DNA from: Streptomyces abyssomicinicus
Lineage (GTDB): Bacteria > Actinomycetota > Actinomycetes > Streptomycetales > Streptomycetaceae
DNA: 64,000 bases
NCBI RefSeq assembly: GCF_008974245.1
Contig: NZ_BBZI01000005.1
Location: 716,180-780,179 of the forward strand
Direction of reading: 5' to 3'
Below the pieces are notes generated by a model that was not told the DNA's origin, searched no databases, and worked only from the letters and a program-made list of their open reading frames with translations. Both the position numbers and the translations under genes were made by a program. Shown here in pieces: positions 16,268 to 24,680 of the stretch; positions within the stretch are counted from its first letter, which is position 1, and each line of letters opens with the position of its first letter.

Positions 16268-17146
16268 ATGGGCGTGAGCATGTCGACGGCGCGGCGGTGG
16301 GTGGAGCGCTGGGAGCTGCAGCAGCAGCGCTACGCGGTCGACCGCGAGACGCGGTTCACCGTGATCACCGACGTGGTCCAGAACGTGGTCCAGGAGGCGG
16401 TCCAGGACGTCGTCGAGGACGTCGTCGAGGACCGGGCGGAGAACGCGGCGGGGGACCCGGCGTGCGGCGTCGCGGGGGACCCGGCGCACGACGCGGCGGG
16501 GGAGCGGGGGCGGCCGCTCCTGCTGGACCTGGGATGCGGCCCGGGCTCCCTGGCCGCCAGGCTCGCCGCGCGCCTGCCCCACGCCGAGATCGTCGCCGTG
16601 GACATGGACCCGCTGCTCCTGGAACTCGGCCGCACCCACCGCCCGGACGCCGCCCGCTACGTGGACGCCGTGATCGGGGCCGAGGGCTGGACGGACGCCC
16701 TGGCCCTGGACCGTCCGCTCGACGCCGCCGTCTCCACCACCGCGCTGCACTACCTGCCGGAGGCCGCCCTCCTGGCCGTCTACCGGGAGCTCGCCCGGCG
16801 GATACGCCCGGGAGGGGTACTGGTCAACGGGGACCACTTCCCCGCCGACGACCCGTGGCGCGGGCGTCTCGCCACCGCCCTGGGGCGCCGGTTCGCGGAA
16901 CGGTCCCGTACCGGCGGCCACGACGACTGGGAGTCCTGGTGGCGGGGCGCCGCCCGGGAGCAGGAGTTCGCCGGGCTGCTGGAGCTGCGGGAGCGCCGGC
17001 GGGCGGCTCTCGGGGGATCCGCGGGCGAGGGCAACGGCCTGGGGGCGGCCCGCCACGCGGCCCTCCTGCGCCGGGCGGGATTCGCCCGCGCGGGCCTGGT
17101 GTGGCAGTACGGGGACAGCGGTGTCCTGGTGGCCCGGAAGGAGTGA
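16268..17146 (+). CDS. SAM-dependent class I methyltransferase with low-complexity N-terminal insert
   Basis: 292 residues. Motif I is LLLDLGCGPGSLAARLAARL, motif II EIVAVDMDPLLLELG, and post-motif segments are AVSTTALHYLPE and RIRPGGVLVNGDHF, as in methyltransferase-12/25 proteins. Between the N-terminal helix and motif I is a degenerate repeat of VVQ/VVE units followed by Ala/Gly/Asp-rich repeats. It is encoded by near-repeated GACGTGGTCCAG-like DNA (16368-16500). The last gene of the PLP-enzyme operon, it starts about 100 bp downstream of the previous gene. An ATG at 16280 is an alternative start. It probably methylates the pathway product (inferred). Confidence 0.8.
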   Translation: MGVSMSTARRWVERWELQQQRYAVDRETRFTVITDVVQNVVQEAVQDVVEDVVEDRAENAAGDPACGVAGDPAHDAAGERGRPLLLDLGCGPGSLAARLAARLPHAEIVAVDMDPLLLELGRTHRPDAARYVDAVIGAEGWTDALALDRPLDAAVSTTALHYLPEAALLAVYRELARRIRPGGVLVNGDHFPADDPWRGRLATALGRRFAERSRTGGHDDWESWWRGAAREQEFAGLLELRERRRAALGGSAGEGNGLGAARHAALLRRAGFARAGLVWQYGDSGVLVARKE

Positions 17147-17257
17147 CACCACGGACCCCGCGCCCCGGAAGGAGGTTCCCCCGGGACGCGGGACGTGGAA
17201 TCGGAATCGCGGCCGCACCCGCGCCTGCCCGGCCGCCGAGGACGCCGCGGCGGCCGG

Positions 17258-17300
17258 CGGCAAGCAGCGGCAAGCAGCGGCGATCCGCGGCGATCAGCGG
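17258..17300. repeat. four tandem 10-bp repeats at the 3' end of the arabinofuranosidase gene
   Basis: Two copies of CGGCAAGCAG are followed by CGGCGATCCG and CGGCGATCAG. They end inside the stop-codon region of the GH51 gene. No function is apparent; probably replication slippage. Confidence 0.6.
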
Positions 17301-18793
17301 AGGTCGATCGCCGTCCACGACACCGGCGGCAGCTCGATCGTGAGGACGCCGTCCGCGAGCGCCGCGGTGGTGTTCGCGGACGGGGACACCCGGTCCTGCT
17401 CGGCCGCCGTGTTCTTCGCGTACACGTCGGCGTCGGCGAGCGTGAGCGCCTCGGCGACCCGCGAGGACCCGAGGCCGCGTACGTCGATCGTGACCTGGGC
17501 CGCCTCCCGCAGGTCGCGGTTGACCAGGAACACCGCGGCCCGGTCCTCGTCGGCGGTCGCGACCGCGTCGACGACGGACGCCTCGCCGTGGCGCGCCGTC
17601 TCGTACACCGGCGACTCGATCACGGGCCGGATCACCTCGCCGGAGGCGAGCCGGCTGGTGATCGAGAACGGGTGGAAGGTCGTCTGCCGCCAGGCCGGGC
17701 CCCCGGGCTCCGTCATGATCGGCGCGATCACGTTCACCAGCTGGGCGAGCGACGCCGAGGTGACGCGGTCGCTGCGCTTGAGCAGCGTCATCAGCAGGTT
17801 GCCGACCACCACGGCGTCCGCCACCGTGTAGACGTCCTCGAGCTGCCGGGGCGCGTGGCGCCACTCGGTCTCGTCCTTCTGCGACTCCTGGTGCTCCTTG
17901 AGGTACCAGACGTTCCACTCGTCGAAGGAGATGTCGATCCTCTTCCTCGAGCGCTTCTTGCCCCCCACGTGGTCGGCGGTCGCGACGACGGTGTCGATGA
18001 AGAAGTCCATGTCGACCGCGGAGGCGAGGAAGGAGCCGAGGTCGCCGTCGAGCTCCTGGTAGTACGCGTGGCAGGAGATGTAGTCGACGTGCTCGTAGCT
18101 GTGCTCGAGCACCGTGCGCTCCCAGTCGCCGAAGGTCGGCATGCCGGACCCGGAGGAGCCGCAGACGACCAGTTCGAGGTCCTTGTCGGCCGTCTTCATC
18201 GCGGCGGCGGTCCGGGCGGCGATCTTGCCGTAGTCGTCCGCCGTCATGAAGCCGGTCTGCCAGGGGCCGTCCATCTCGTTGCCGAGACACCACATCCGCA
18301 CGTTGTGCGGCTCCGGCGTGCCGTTGGCGATGCGCAGGTCCGACAGGGCCGTGCCGGACGGGTGGTTGGCGTACTCGAGCAGGTCCAGGGCCGGGAGGAT
18401 GCCCCGGGTGGCGACGTTGACCGCGAGCATCAGCTCGGAGCCGGTGAGCTTGAGCCACCTGGCGAACTCGTCGAGGCCGACCTGGTTCGACTCGAGCGAG
18501 TGCCAGGCGAGGTCACGGCGCACCGGGCGCTTCTCGCGCGGGCCGACCGAGTCCTCCCAGCGGAAACCGGAGACGAAGTTGCCGCCCGGGTAACGGATCG
18601 TCGTACTGCCGAGCTCCCTGACGAGTTCGACGACGTCCATGCGGAAGCCGTCCTCGTTCGCGCTCGGGTGCTCCGGCTCGTAGATCCCGGTGTACACGCA
18701 GCGGCCGAGATGCTCGACGAACGAGCCGAAGGTACGGCGCCGGACGGGGGCGACGACGGCCTTCCGGTCGAGCTCGATGTGGACGCGGGGCAT
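17294..18793 (-). CDS. intracellular alpha-L-arabinofuranosidase, GH51
   Basis: 499 residues, normal for GH51. It contains FGSFVEHLGRCVYTGIYEPEH, TTIRYPGGNFVSGFRW, the acid/base glutamate in MWCLGNEMDGPWQTG, and the nucleophile in RIDISFDEWNVWYL. A C-terminal beta-domain follows (AVFLVNRDLREAAQVTIDVRG). There is no signal peptide, so it acts in the cytoplasm on imported arabino-oligosaccharides. The ATG at 18793 has GGAAGGA upstream. It follows the ABC transporter genes on the same strand, separated by a large hairpin. With the secreted GH62 enzyme it completes an arabinoxylan or arabinan use pathway. Confidence 0.93.
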   Translation of the reverse strand: MPRVHIELDRKAVVAPVRRRTFGSFVEHLGRCVYTGIYEPEHPSANEDGFRMDVVELVRELGSTTIRYPGGNFVSGFRWEDSVGPREKRPVRRDLAWHSLESNQVGLDEFARWLKLTGSELMLAVNVATRGILPALDLLEYANHPSGTALSDLRIANGTPEPHNVRMWCLGNEMDGPWQTGFMTADDYGKIAARTAAAMKTADKDLELVVCGSSGSGMPTFGDWERTVLEHSYEHVDYISCHAYYQELDGDLGSFLASAVDMDFFIDTVVATADHVGGKKRSRKRIDISFDEWNVWYLKEHQESQKDETEWRHAPRQLEDVYTVADAVVVGNLLMTLLKRSDRVTSASLAQLVNVIAPIMTEPGGPAWRQTTFHPFSITSRLASGEVIRPVIESPVYETARHGEASVVDAVATADEDRAAVFLVNRDLREAAQVTIDVRGLGSSRVAEALTLADADVYAKNTAAEQDRVSPSANTTAALADGVLTIELPPVSWTAIDLR

Positions 18794-18854
18794 TGCGGTG
18801 GTCCTTCCTGGGCGGCGCGGCCGCGGTGTGCGGGGCGCCGCCACGGTGAACGGG

Positions 18855-18891
18855 GCCTGCCCCTGCCGCGAGGGACGCGGCAGGGGCAGGC
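18855..18891 (-). terminator. 16-bp perfect hairpin between ABC permease and GH51 genes
   Basis: GCCTGCCCCTGCCGCG and its exact complement around a 5-nt loop, in the 129-bp gap between two same-strand genes. It could terminate most transporter transcripts or protect their 3' ends, leaving lower GH51 expression. Confidence 0.7.
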
Positions 18892-18922
18892 GTGGAACGG
18901 TCCGGAGCGGATCCCTGCGGGC

Positions 18923-19825
18923 TCAGCCCTTCACGGCGCCGGTCAGGCCGCCGACGATCTTCTTCTCGAAGACCGAGAAGAAGATCAGGGCGGGCAGCAT
19001 GGCGAGCGAGGTGAACGCGAGGATCTTCGCGGTGTCCTGGGAGTACTGCGAGGCGGACAGCGCCTGGACGCCGAGCGGCAGGGTGTAGTTGGCCTGCGAG
19101 TTCAGCACGTACAGCGGCAGGAGGTAGTTGTTCCAGCTGCCGAGGAAGCCGAGGATGCTGACCGTGACCACGCCGGGCGTCGACAGCGGGATCACCATCC
19201 GGAAGAAGAACCCGAGCCGGCTCGTACCGTCGATCGACGCGGCCTCCTCGAGCTCCTTGGGGATGGCCTTGAGGAACGGCACCAGGATGATGACGGTCGT
19301 CGGCAGACCGAACGCGATCTGCGGGATGATGATGCCCAGCAGGTTGTCGATCAGGCCCAGGTTCTTGATCATGATGTACAGCGGCGTGATCGCGATGACC
19401 AGGGGGAACATCAGGCCCGCCGCGAACAGCGAGTACATCGCGCCCTTGAACTTGAACTCGTAGCGCGCGATCACGAAGCTCACCATCAGGCCGAGCACCA
19501 CGATGCCCGCCGTGCTCGCCAGACCGACGGCGATCGAGTTGGCGAACTGGCCCCAGAACGTCTGCGTCGAGAGGACGTCCGTGTAGTTGCCGACGGACCA
19601 CGGGCTCGGCAGCCCCGACGGGTCCGTGGTGAACTGCGAGTTGGTGCGGAACCCGCCGAGCACGATGAACAGCACCGGCGCGATGCACGCCACGATGAAC
19701 AGCAGCGCGACGAGGTAGGTGAAGGGGTTGCCCCACTTCTGCTTGACCTGGTCGCCGCCACGGTCGGGGCGCCTGCGTCGTGCGATCCCCGTGAGGTTCG
19801 CGGACTTTGCGGTCGTCGCGCTCAT
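18923..19825 (-). CDS. carbohydrate ABC transporter permease (MalG-like)
   Basis: 300 residues. About six membrane segments. The inner-membrane component motif EEAASIDGTSRLGFFFRMVIPLS carries the EAA loop that contacts the ATPase. The C-terminus ends with FFSVFEKKIVGGLTGAVKG, typical of MalG/MsmG permeases. The start overlaps the upstream permease stop (ATGA at 19822-19825). No ATPase gene lies nearby; in Streptomyces such importers generally share the MsiK ATPase encoded elsewhere. Arabino-oligosaccharide uptake is inferred from the adjacent GH51 and GH62 genes. Confidence 0.92.
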   Translation of the reverse strand: MSATTAKSANLTGIARRRRPDRGGDQVKQKWGNPFTYLVALLFIVACIAPVLFIVLGGFRTNSQFTTDPSGLPSPWSVGNYTDVLSTQTFWGQFANSIAVGLASTAGIVVLGLMVSFVIARYEFKFKGAMYSLFAAGLMFPLVIAITPLYIMIKNLGLIDNLLGIIIPQIAFGLPTTVIILVPFLKAIPKELEEAASIDGTSRLGFFFRMVIPLSTPGVVTVSILGFLGSWNNYLLPLYVLNSQANYTLPLGVQALSASQYSQDTAKILAFTSLAMLPALIFFSVFEKKIVGGLTGAVKG

Positions 19826-20850
19826 CGGTCGCCTCCTTCGGTGACGGCGCCCTGCAGGTCACGGCGCAGGACGAAGCGCTGGTAGAACAGCGCGACGACC
19901 ATCGAGATCACGAACATCACGACCGCGATGGCGCTGCCGTAGCCGAAGTTGGCCGCGTTACGGCCCTCGGCGACCATGTAGATCGCCATCGTCGACGTTC
20001 CCGCGGTTCCCGCGATGTACGGGCCCCAGATGATGAAGACGAGGTCGAACAGCTGAAGCGATCCGATGATCGACAGGAAGCCCCAGATGCGGATCGTCGG
20101 GCCCAGCAGCGGAAGCGTGATGCGGCGCTGGATCTGCCAGTAGGAAGCGCCGTCGATCTCCGCGGCCTCGAAGAGCTCGTCGGGTATGGACTGCAGGCCG
20201 GCGAGCATCAGGATCACCGCGAACCCGATGTACTTCCAGGTGATGATGGCCATCAGCGTCCACAGCGCCAGATCCGGGTCGGACAGCCAGTCGTGCTGCC
20301 AGGACTCCAGCCCGAGCTTGCCCAAGAGGTCGTTGACGGCGCCGTTGGACTGCAGCAGCAGACCCCAGCCGGTGCCGACGATGATCTCGGAGATGACGTA
20401 GGGCACGAAGATCAGGATGCGGATGATCGAGCGTCCGCGGATCTTCTGGTTGAGCAGGAGTGCGAGGCCGATCGCCAGCGGTCCCTGGATCAGGAGGGAG
20501 AGGACCACGATCAGCAGGTTGTGCGTCAGCACCTCGTGGAACGCCGGATCGGTGAGGATCAGCTTGTAGTTGTCGAACCCCACCCAGTCGGTCGGGTCTC
20601 CATAACCCTTCCACCGGTAGAAGCCGTAGTACGCGGCGAGTGCCACGGGGAAGATCACAAATGCGAGGAAGACGATGATCGCCGGTCCGGAGAGAATCGC
20701 GATCTCGAGTCGCATCCGGGCACGGCCACTGCGGCGGCGTCCAGCCGCTCGCGGTGAAGCCGGGGACGCGGACTTGCCCGCGTCCCCGGCTTCAGGCGTG
20801 CCCTGCGACTGACGGCCGGAGGCCGTTTCAGTACCCAGGGTGTCGCTCAT
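19822..20850 (-). CDS. carbohydrate ABC transporter permease (MalF-like)
   Basis: 342 residues. A hydrophilic N-terminal 45 residues (Ser/Gly/Ala/Arg-rich) precede six membrane helices. The EAA-type loop is ELFEAAEIDGASYWQIQRRITLPLL, followed by QLFDLVFIIWG, both typical of MalF/UgpA permeases. It pairs with the MalG-like protein at 18923 and the lipoprotein at 20861. Ten bases separate it from the binding-protein gene, so all three form one transcript. It spans the cytoplasmic membrane and forms half of the import channel. Confidence 0.92.
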   Translation of the reverse strand: MSDTLGTETASGRQSQGTPEAGDAGKSASPASPRAAGRRRSGRARMRLEIAILSGPAIIVFLAFVIFPVALAAYYGFYRWKGYGDPTDWVGFDNYKLILTDPAFHEVLTHNLLIVVLSLLIQGPLAIGLALLLNQKIRGRSIIRILIFVPYVISEIIVGTGWGLLLQSNGAVNDLLGKLGLESWQHDWLSDPDLALWTLMAIITWKYIGFAVILMLAGLQSIPDELFEAAEIDGASYWQIQRRITLPLLGPTIRIWGFLSIIGSLQLFDLVFIIWGPYIAGTAGTSTMAIYMVAEGRNAANFGYGSAIAVVMFVISMVVALFYQRFVLRRDLQGAVTEGGDR

Positions 20851-20860
20851 GGTTCTTTAC

Positions 20861-22156
20861 TCAGCCCTTCGCGGCAGCCGCGTTGGTGTTCTTGGCGATG
20901 TCCTCGGGCGAGCCCTTGCCGGCCATCAGGTTCACGACGGCGGTGTTCATCGCGTTGCCGGCGTTCTGGCCGTACTGGGTGTCGAGGAACATGACGGAGT
21001 AGGCGGCCTTGTTGAAGGCCTCCAGCGCCGAGACGTTGTAGGAGTCGGTGACGACGCCCTGGGCCTCCTTGTTCACCGGGATGGTGCTGAAGCCCTTGGC
21101 GTACTTCTCCTGCTCCTCCTTCGTGGCGAGCCACCGGAGGAACTCGAAGGCCTCCTTCGGCGCGGCCTTCGCGACCGAGTAGCCGTCGCTGCCGCCCATG
21201 ATGGCGCTGGGGTCACCCTGACCGCCCTCCACGGCGGGGAAGGGGAACCAGCCGAGGTCCGGGAGCGGCTTCTTGTCCGGGGTGAGACCCGCGATCACGC
21301 CCGGGTTCCAGTTGCCCATGAGCTCCATGCCCGCCTTGTGGTTGGCGAGCATGCCCGCCGACGAACCGGCGCCCTGCTGGGCGGGGGTCGTCAGGTAGCC
21401 CTTCTGGAACGGCTCGACCTTGAGGAACTTCTGCAGGTCCTCGCCGGCCTTGGTCCAGCACGGGTCGTCGAACTTGAGCTCGGCGCCGGCCTTGTTGATC
21501 GCGTCCTCGCTACAGTGGCGCAGGGCGAAGTTGTAGTACCAGTGCGCGGCCGGCCACGCGTCCTTGGCGCCGACCGCGATCGGGGCGACGTCGATCTTCT
21601 TCAGCTTGGCGATGGCGTCCTCGAGCTCGGCCATCGTGGTCGGCGTCGACTTGATGCCGGCCTTCTCGAAGAGGTCCTTGCTGTAGTAGATGCCCTCGGG
21701 CTGCGTGGACAGCGGGACGGCGTAGACCTTGCCGTCGATCGTCGCGCCGGCGACCTGCGCGCCCGCGTTCGTCTTGTCCTGGTCGTTGAAGGGCAGCTCC
21801 TGGAGCTGGCCGGCCTCGACCATGGCGCGCATCTTGCCGCCACCACGCTGGAGGAAGATGTCCGGCGCGGAGTTGGAGTTGAGCGCGGTCTGCAGCTTGC
21901 CGTCGAAGTCCTCGTTCTGGACCGTCTGCAGCTTGATGGTGACCTTCGGGTTCGCCGCCATGTACTCCTTGACGGCGGTCTTCCAGAACTCCTCGCCCGG
22001 ACCGGGGGAGGCGTTCTCCCACACGGTCAGCGTGACCTTGCCGCCCTCCGCCGCGTTGTCGTCGGCCTCGCCGTTGCCGGCGCAGCCGGTGGCAGCGAGA
22101 GCGATACCCAGGCCGACCGCGAGGGCCGTCGTGGTGCGTGTCTTCCTCGTCATCAT
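20861..22156 (-). CDS. sugar ABC transporter solute-binding lipoprotein
   Basis: 431 residues. The N-terminus MMTRKTRTTTALAVGLGI with ALAATGCAGNG is a lipoprotein signal with Cys at about position 27. The mature protein belongs to the MalE-like family 1 (KVTLTVWENASPGPGEEFWKTAV, GLTPDKKPLPDLGWFPFPAV, AKAAPKEAFEFLRWLATKEEQEKYAKG). It should capture the oligosaccharide outside the membrane for the two permeases. The ATG at 22156 follows AGGAAG with good spacing. A frame extending to 22237 exists but has no ribosome site. The promoter is probably near 22418-22447. Confidence 0.93.
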   Translation of the reverse strand: MMTRKTRTTTALAVGLGIALAATGCAGNGEADDNAAEGGKVTLTVWENASPGPGEEFWKTAVKEYMAANPKVTIKLQTVQNEDFDGKLQTALNSNSAPDIFLQRGGGKMRAMVEAGQLQELPFNDQDKTNAGAQVAGATIDGKVYAVPLSTQPEGIYYSKDLFEKAGIKSTPTTMAELEDAIAKLKKIDVAPIAVGAKDAWPAAHWYYNFALRHCSEDAINKAGAELKFDDPCWTKAGEDLQKFLKVEPFQKGYLTTPAQQGAGSSAGMLANHKAGMELMGNWNPGVIAGLTPDKKPLPDLGWFPFPAVEGGQGDPSAIMGGSDGYSVAKAAPKEAFEFLRWLATKEEQEKYAKGFSTIPVNKEAQGVVTDSYNVSALEAFNKAAYSVMFLDTQYGQNAGNAMNTAVVNLMAGKGSPEDIAKNTNAAAAKG

Positions 22157-22417
22157 GGCAACTTCCTGATCAGTCGTAATCAACGCAAGGAGCGTCAAGG
22201 GCGTGCGATAGGTCATGGGCCTGCTGGGTGGTGCCAAGAACTGCGTGCGCGTCGATCGGGTTGATCAAGCGACAGGCTGGTCGTGACGGCTTGAGACCTG
22301 ATCGCGGCGCGCAATTTCCGTGCTTCCCGCTCCAGGCATGCGGGTGTGCACGTGCCAGGCAGACGGGGGGTGACCGCGAGGGGTGATTTTCGTTACGGAG
22401 GGTTGCGATCGCACGAG

Positions 22418-22447
22418 AGTATGCGCTCGGCGCGGAGCGGCAGTCAA
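22418..22447 (-). promoter_or_regulatory. candidate sigma-70 promoter of the sugar ABC operon
   Basis: On the minus strand TTGACT (22442-22447) and CATACT (22418-22423) are 18 bp apart. This leaves an untranslated leader of about 255 nt. Confidence 0.5.
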
Positions 22448-22503
22448 TGACTAATGTTCCGAAAATTCCTCGAAACTTATGATCGGTTGCCGGGGTCCGT
22501 CGC

Positions 22504-22515
22504 CGAAACATTTCG
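22504..22515. promoter_or_regulatory. CGAAA-CA-TTTCG palindrome
   Basis: A perfect 12-bp palindrome lies about 57 bp upstream of the ABC-operon -35. A degenerate partner (CGAAAATTCCTCGAAAC) lies at about 22460-22476. It resembles a LacI/GntR-type operator and may bind a regulator specific to the transporter. Confidence 0.35.
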
Positions 22516-22677
22516 AAGCCTTCCCTCGATCGGCACACAGACCCGCTGGTGGGCGCAGCCTGCGCCTTCCCTCGCCGAGGGCCTGGCCGGTGAGGTCGGG
22601 GCCGGTGCCGGCAACCCTCGTGCTTGCGCAAGATCAGTGGTGAAAGATCGACCGTTGCCTGGGCATCTCCGGGCACA

Positions 22678-22691
22678 TGTGAGCGCTAACA
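22678..22691. promoter_or_regulatory. LacI-type operator TGTGAGCGCTAACA
   Basis: A near-palindromic 14-mer centred on GCGC. Its exact reverse complement occurs at 22799. Related sites lie upstream of the second GH62 gene (52445, 52766). Confidence 0.65.
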
Positions 22692-22798
22692 CCGGTCAGC
22701 CCTCCTGTTCGGCAAGCGTTTCACCCTTGCGATTACTGGGCTCCCTGCCACCGCCGCCGCTTCCGGCACAGTCGACGCACGCCCCTTGCTCCGAGAAC

Positions 22799-22812
22799 TG
22801 TTAGCGCTCACA
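22799..22812. promoter_or_regulatory. LacI-type operator TGTTAGCGCTCACA
   Basis: Exact reverse complement of the site at 22678, 121 bp away and 204 bp before the GH62 start. The pair could support looping by a LacI-family dimer of dimers. Confidence 0.65.
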
Positions 22813-23015
22813 CTGACTGCCGAACGCCGGACGGATGCCGGACGGACGCAGGGCCCTCGCAGGGCCCACGCCGGGCCCCCACAGGGATCCACGTCCGCCG
22901 CACCCCGGTCCCGCCGTGGCGGCGCCACGGCGCAACGGCCCGGCGCTCCCCCCACCGAACCGGCTTCCCTCCGGCGCCCGCGCCGGGCGGAAGTCGAAAC
23001 CTTTAGGAGGCAGAG

Positions 23016-24509
23016 ATGGCACCAGCAAAGGTCTTACCCGCGCGCCTGCTGTGGCGATGGCGGAGAGGAACGGTCGCGATCGCCGTCACCGCCCTGCTCG
23101 CCGGGCTGTGCCTGACCCTCGGCAGCACCCCGGCGTCGGCCGCCACGGTCGACACCGGCGCCACGTACGTCCTCGTCAACCGCAGCAGCGGCAAGGCGCT
23201 GGATGTGTACAATCTGGCCACCGGCGACGGCGCCCGCATCGTCCAGTGGGCGCGCAACGACCAGGCGCAGCAGCAGTGGCAGTTCGTGGACTCCGGGAGC
23301 GGTTACTATCGGCTCAGGTCGAAGCACTCCGGCAAGGTCCTGGACGTCTACAACTGGTCGTCCTCCGACGGTGGGCAGATCGTGCAGTGGCCCGATCTGA
23401 ACGGCGCCAACCAGCAGTTCCGTCTCGCCGACTCCTCGGACGGGTACGTGCGTCTGATCAACCGCAACAGCGGCAAGGCGTTCGGCCCGGAGAACGCCTC
23501 CACCGGTGACGGCGCGAACATCGTCCAGTCCACCGACACCGGCGCCGGCCACCAGCAGTGGCAGCTGGTCAAGGTGGGCGGCAGCACCACGCCGCCGGGC
23601 GGCACGTGTTCGCTGCCCTCGTCGTACCGGTGGTCCTCGACGGGTGCGCTGGCGCAGCCGAGGAGCGGGTGGGTGTCGTTGAAGGACTTCTCCGCGGTGA
23701 AGCACAACGGCAAGTACCTGGTCTACGGGTCGTACTCGACGGGTTCGTCGTACGGTTCGATGGCCTTCAGCCAGTTCACGAACTGGTCGGACATGGCCTC
23801 GGCGGGCCAGAACGCGATGAGTCAGGCCGCGGTGGCGCCGACGTTGTTCTACTTCGCGCCGAAGAACATCTGGGTGCTGGCCTACCAGTGGGGTTCGGCG
23901 GCGTTCATGTACCGCACGTCGAGCGACCCGACGAACCCCAACGGGTGGTCGGCGCCGCAGGCGCTGTTCACGGGCAGCATCTCCGGTTCCGACACCGGTC
24001 CGATCGACCAGACGCTGATCGCCGACGGTCAGAACATGTACCTGTTCTTCGCCGGTGACAACGGCAAGATCTACCGGGCGAGCATGCCGATCGGGAACTT
24101 CCCGGGCAGCTTCGGTTCCTCGTACACGACGATCATGAGTGACACCAAGGCCAACCTGTTCGAGGCGGTGCAGGTGTACAAGGTGCAGGGGCAGAACCAG
24201 TACCTGATGATCGTGGAGGCGATGGGCGCCAACGGGCGTTACTTCCGTTCCTTCACGTCCTCGAGCCTGAGTGGTTCGTGGACCCCGCAGGCGGCCTCCG
24301 AGAGCAACCCGTTCGCGGGCAAGGCCAACAGCGGCGCGACCTGGACCAACGACATCAGTCACGGCGACCTGGTCCGCAGCAACCCCGACCAGACCATGAC
24401 CATCGACCCCTGCAACCTCCAGCTCCTGTACCAGGGCAAGGCGCCGAACTCGGGCGGCGACTACAACGCGCTGCCCTACCGGCCGGGCGTCCTCACCCTC
24501 CAGCGCTGA
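23016..24509 (+). CDS. secreted alpha-L-arabinofuranosidase: RICIN-type lectin domain + GH62
   Basis: 497 residues. A long Sec signal peptide ends near TPASAA (about residue 43). Residues about 47-190 are a beta-trefoil lectin domain with three repeats ([27 protein letters not shown], each followed by a Q-rich QQWQ/QQFR strand). After a short GGSTTPPGG linker comes the GH62 domain ([26 protein letters not shown] to PGVLTLQR). GH62 enzymes release arabinose from arabinoxylan by inversion. An AGGAGG site precedes the ATG. From residue about 204 on, the protein is almost identical to the GH62 enzyme at 53148, while the lectin part is unrelated. LacI-type operators lie upstream. Confidence 0.93.
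   Translation: MAPAKVLPARLLWRWRRGTVAIAVTALLAGLCLTLGSTPASAATVDTGATYVLVNRSSGKALDVYNLATGDGARIVQWARNDQAQQQWQFVDSGSGYYRLRSKHSGKVLDVYNWSSSDGGQIVQWPDLNGANQQFRLADSSDGYVRLINRNSGKAFGPENASTGDGANIVQSTDTGAGHQQWQLVKVGGSTTPPGGTCSLPSSYRWSSTGALAQPRSGWVSLKDFSAVKHNGKYLVYGSYSTGSSYGSMAFSQFTNWSDMASAGQNAMSQAAVAPTLFYFAPKNIWVLAYQWGSAAFMYRTSSDPTNPNGWSAPQALFTGSISGSDTGPIDQTLIADGQNMYLFFAGDNGKIYRASMPIGNFPGSFGSSYTTIMSDTKANLFEAVQVYKVQGQNQYLMIVEAMGANGRYFRSFTSSSLSGSWTPQAASESNPFAGKANSGATWTNDISHGDLVRSNPDQTMTIDPCNLQLLYQGKAPNSGGDYNALPYRPGVLTLQR
23625..24509 (+). repeat. 885-bp near-identical direct repeat, copy 1 (GH62 catalytic domain)
   Basis: The DNA encoding the GH62 domain is nearly identical to 53703-54587. There are no length differences, and the matching continues about 28 bp past the stop codon. 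The upstream lectin-coding DNA does not match. Confidence 0.9.
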
Positions 24510-24552
24510 CCCACACGGTCCAGGTGATCGCACCGTGCGCGCACCGGACGCC

Positions 24553-24587
24553 GGGGGCCCTTCCAGCGTCTCGCCGGAGGGGCCCCC
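24553..24587 (+). terminator. hairpin terminator after GH62 gene
   Basis: GGGGGCCCTTCC / GGAGGGGCCCCC with an 11-nt loop and one mismatch, 44 bp after the stop. Confidence 0.65.
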
Positions 24588-24680
24588 CGCCCCGCGCGCC
24601 CCAGAGCCCCGCTGCCGGGCGCCGACGGCTCACCGCGCCGCGGGCACCCGCCCGGGTGGCGTCGGCGTCCAGGCGGGCCG

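Larger units (their letters stand above)
22157..23015. promoter_or_regulatory. 859-bp divergent control region between ABC operon and GH62 gene
   Basis: No gene seen. The region is relatively AT-rich around 22440-22520. It contains a minus-strand promoter for the ABC operon, a CGAAA-type palindrome, and two LacI-type 14-bp operators in opposite orientation, listed separately. An AGGAGG ribosome site for the GH62 gene ends it. Confidence 0.7.
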
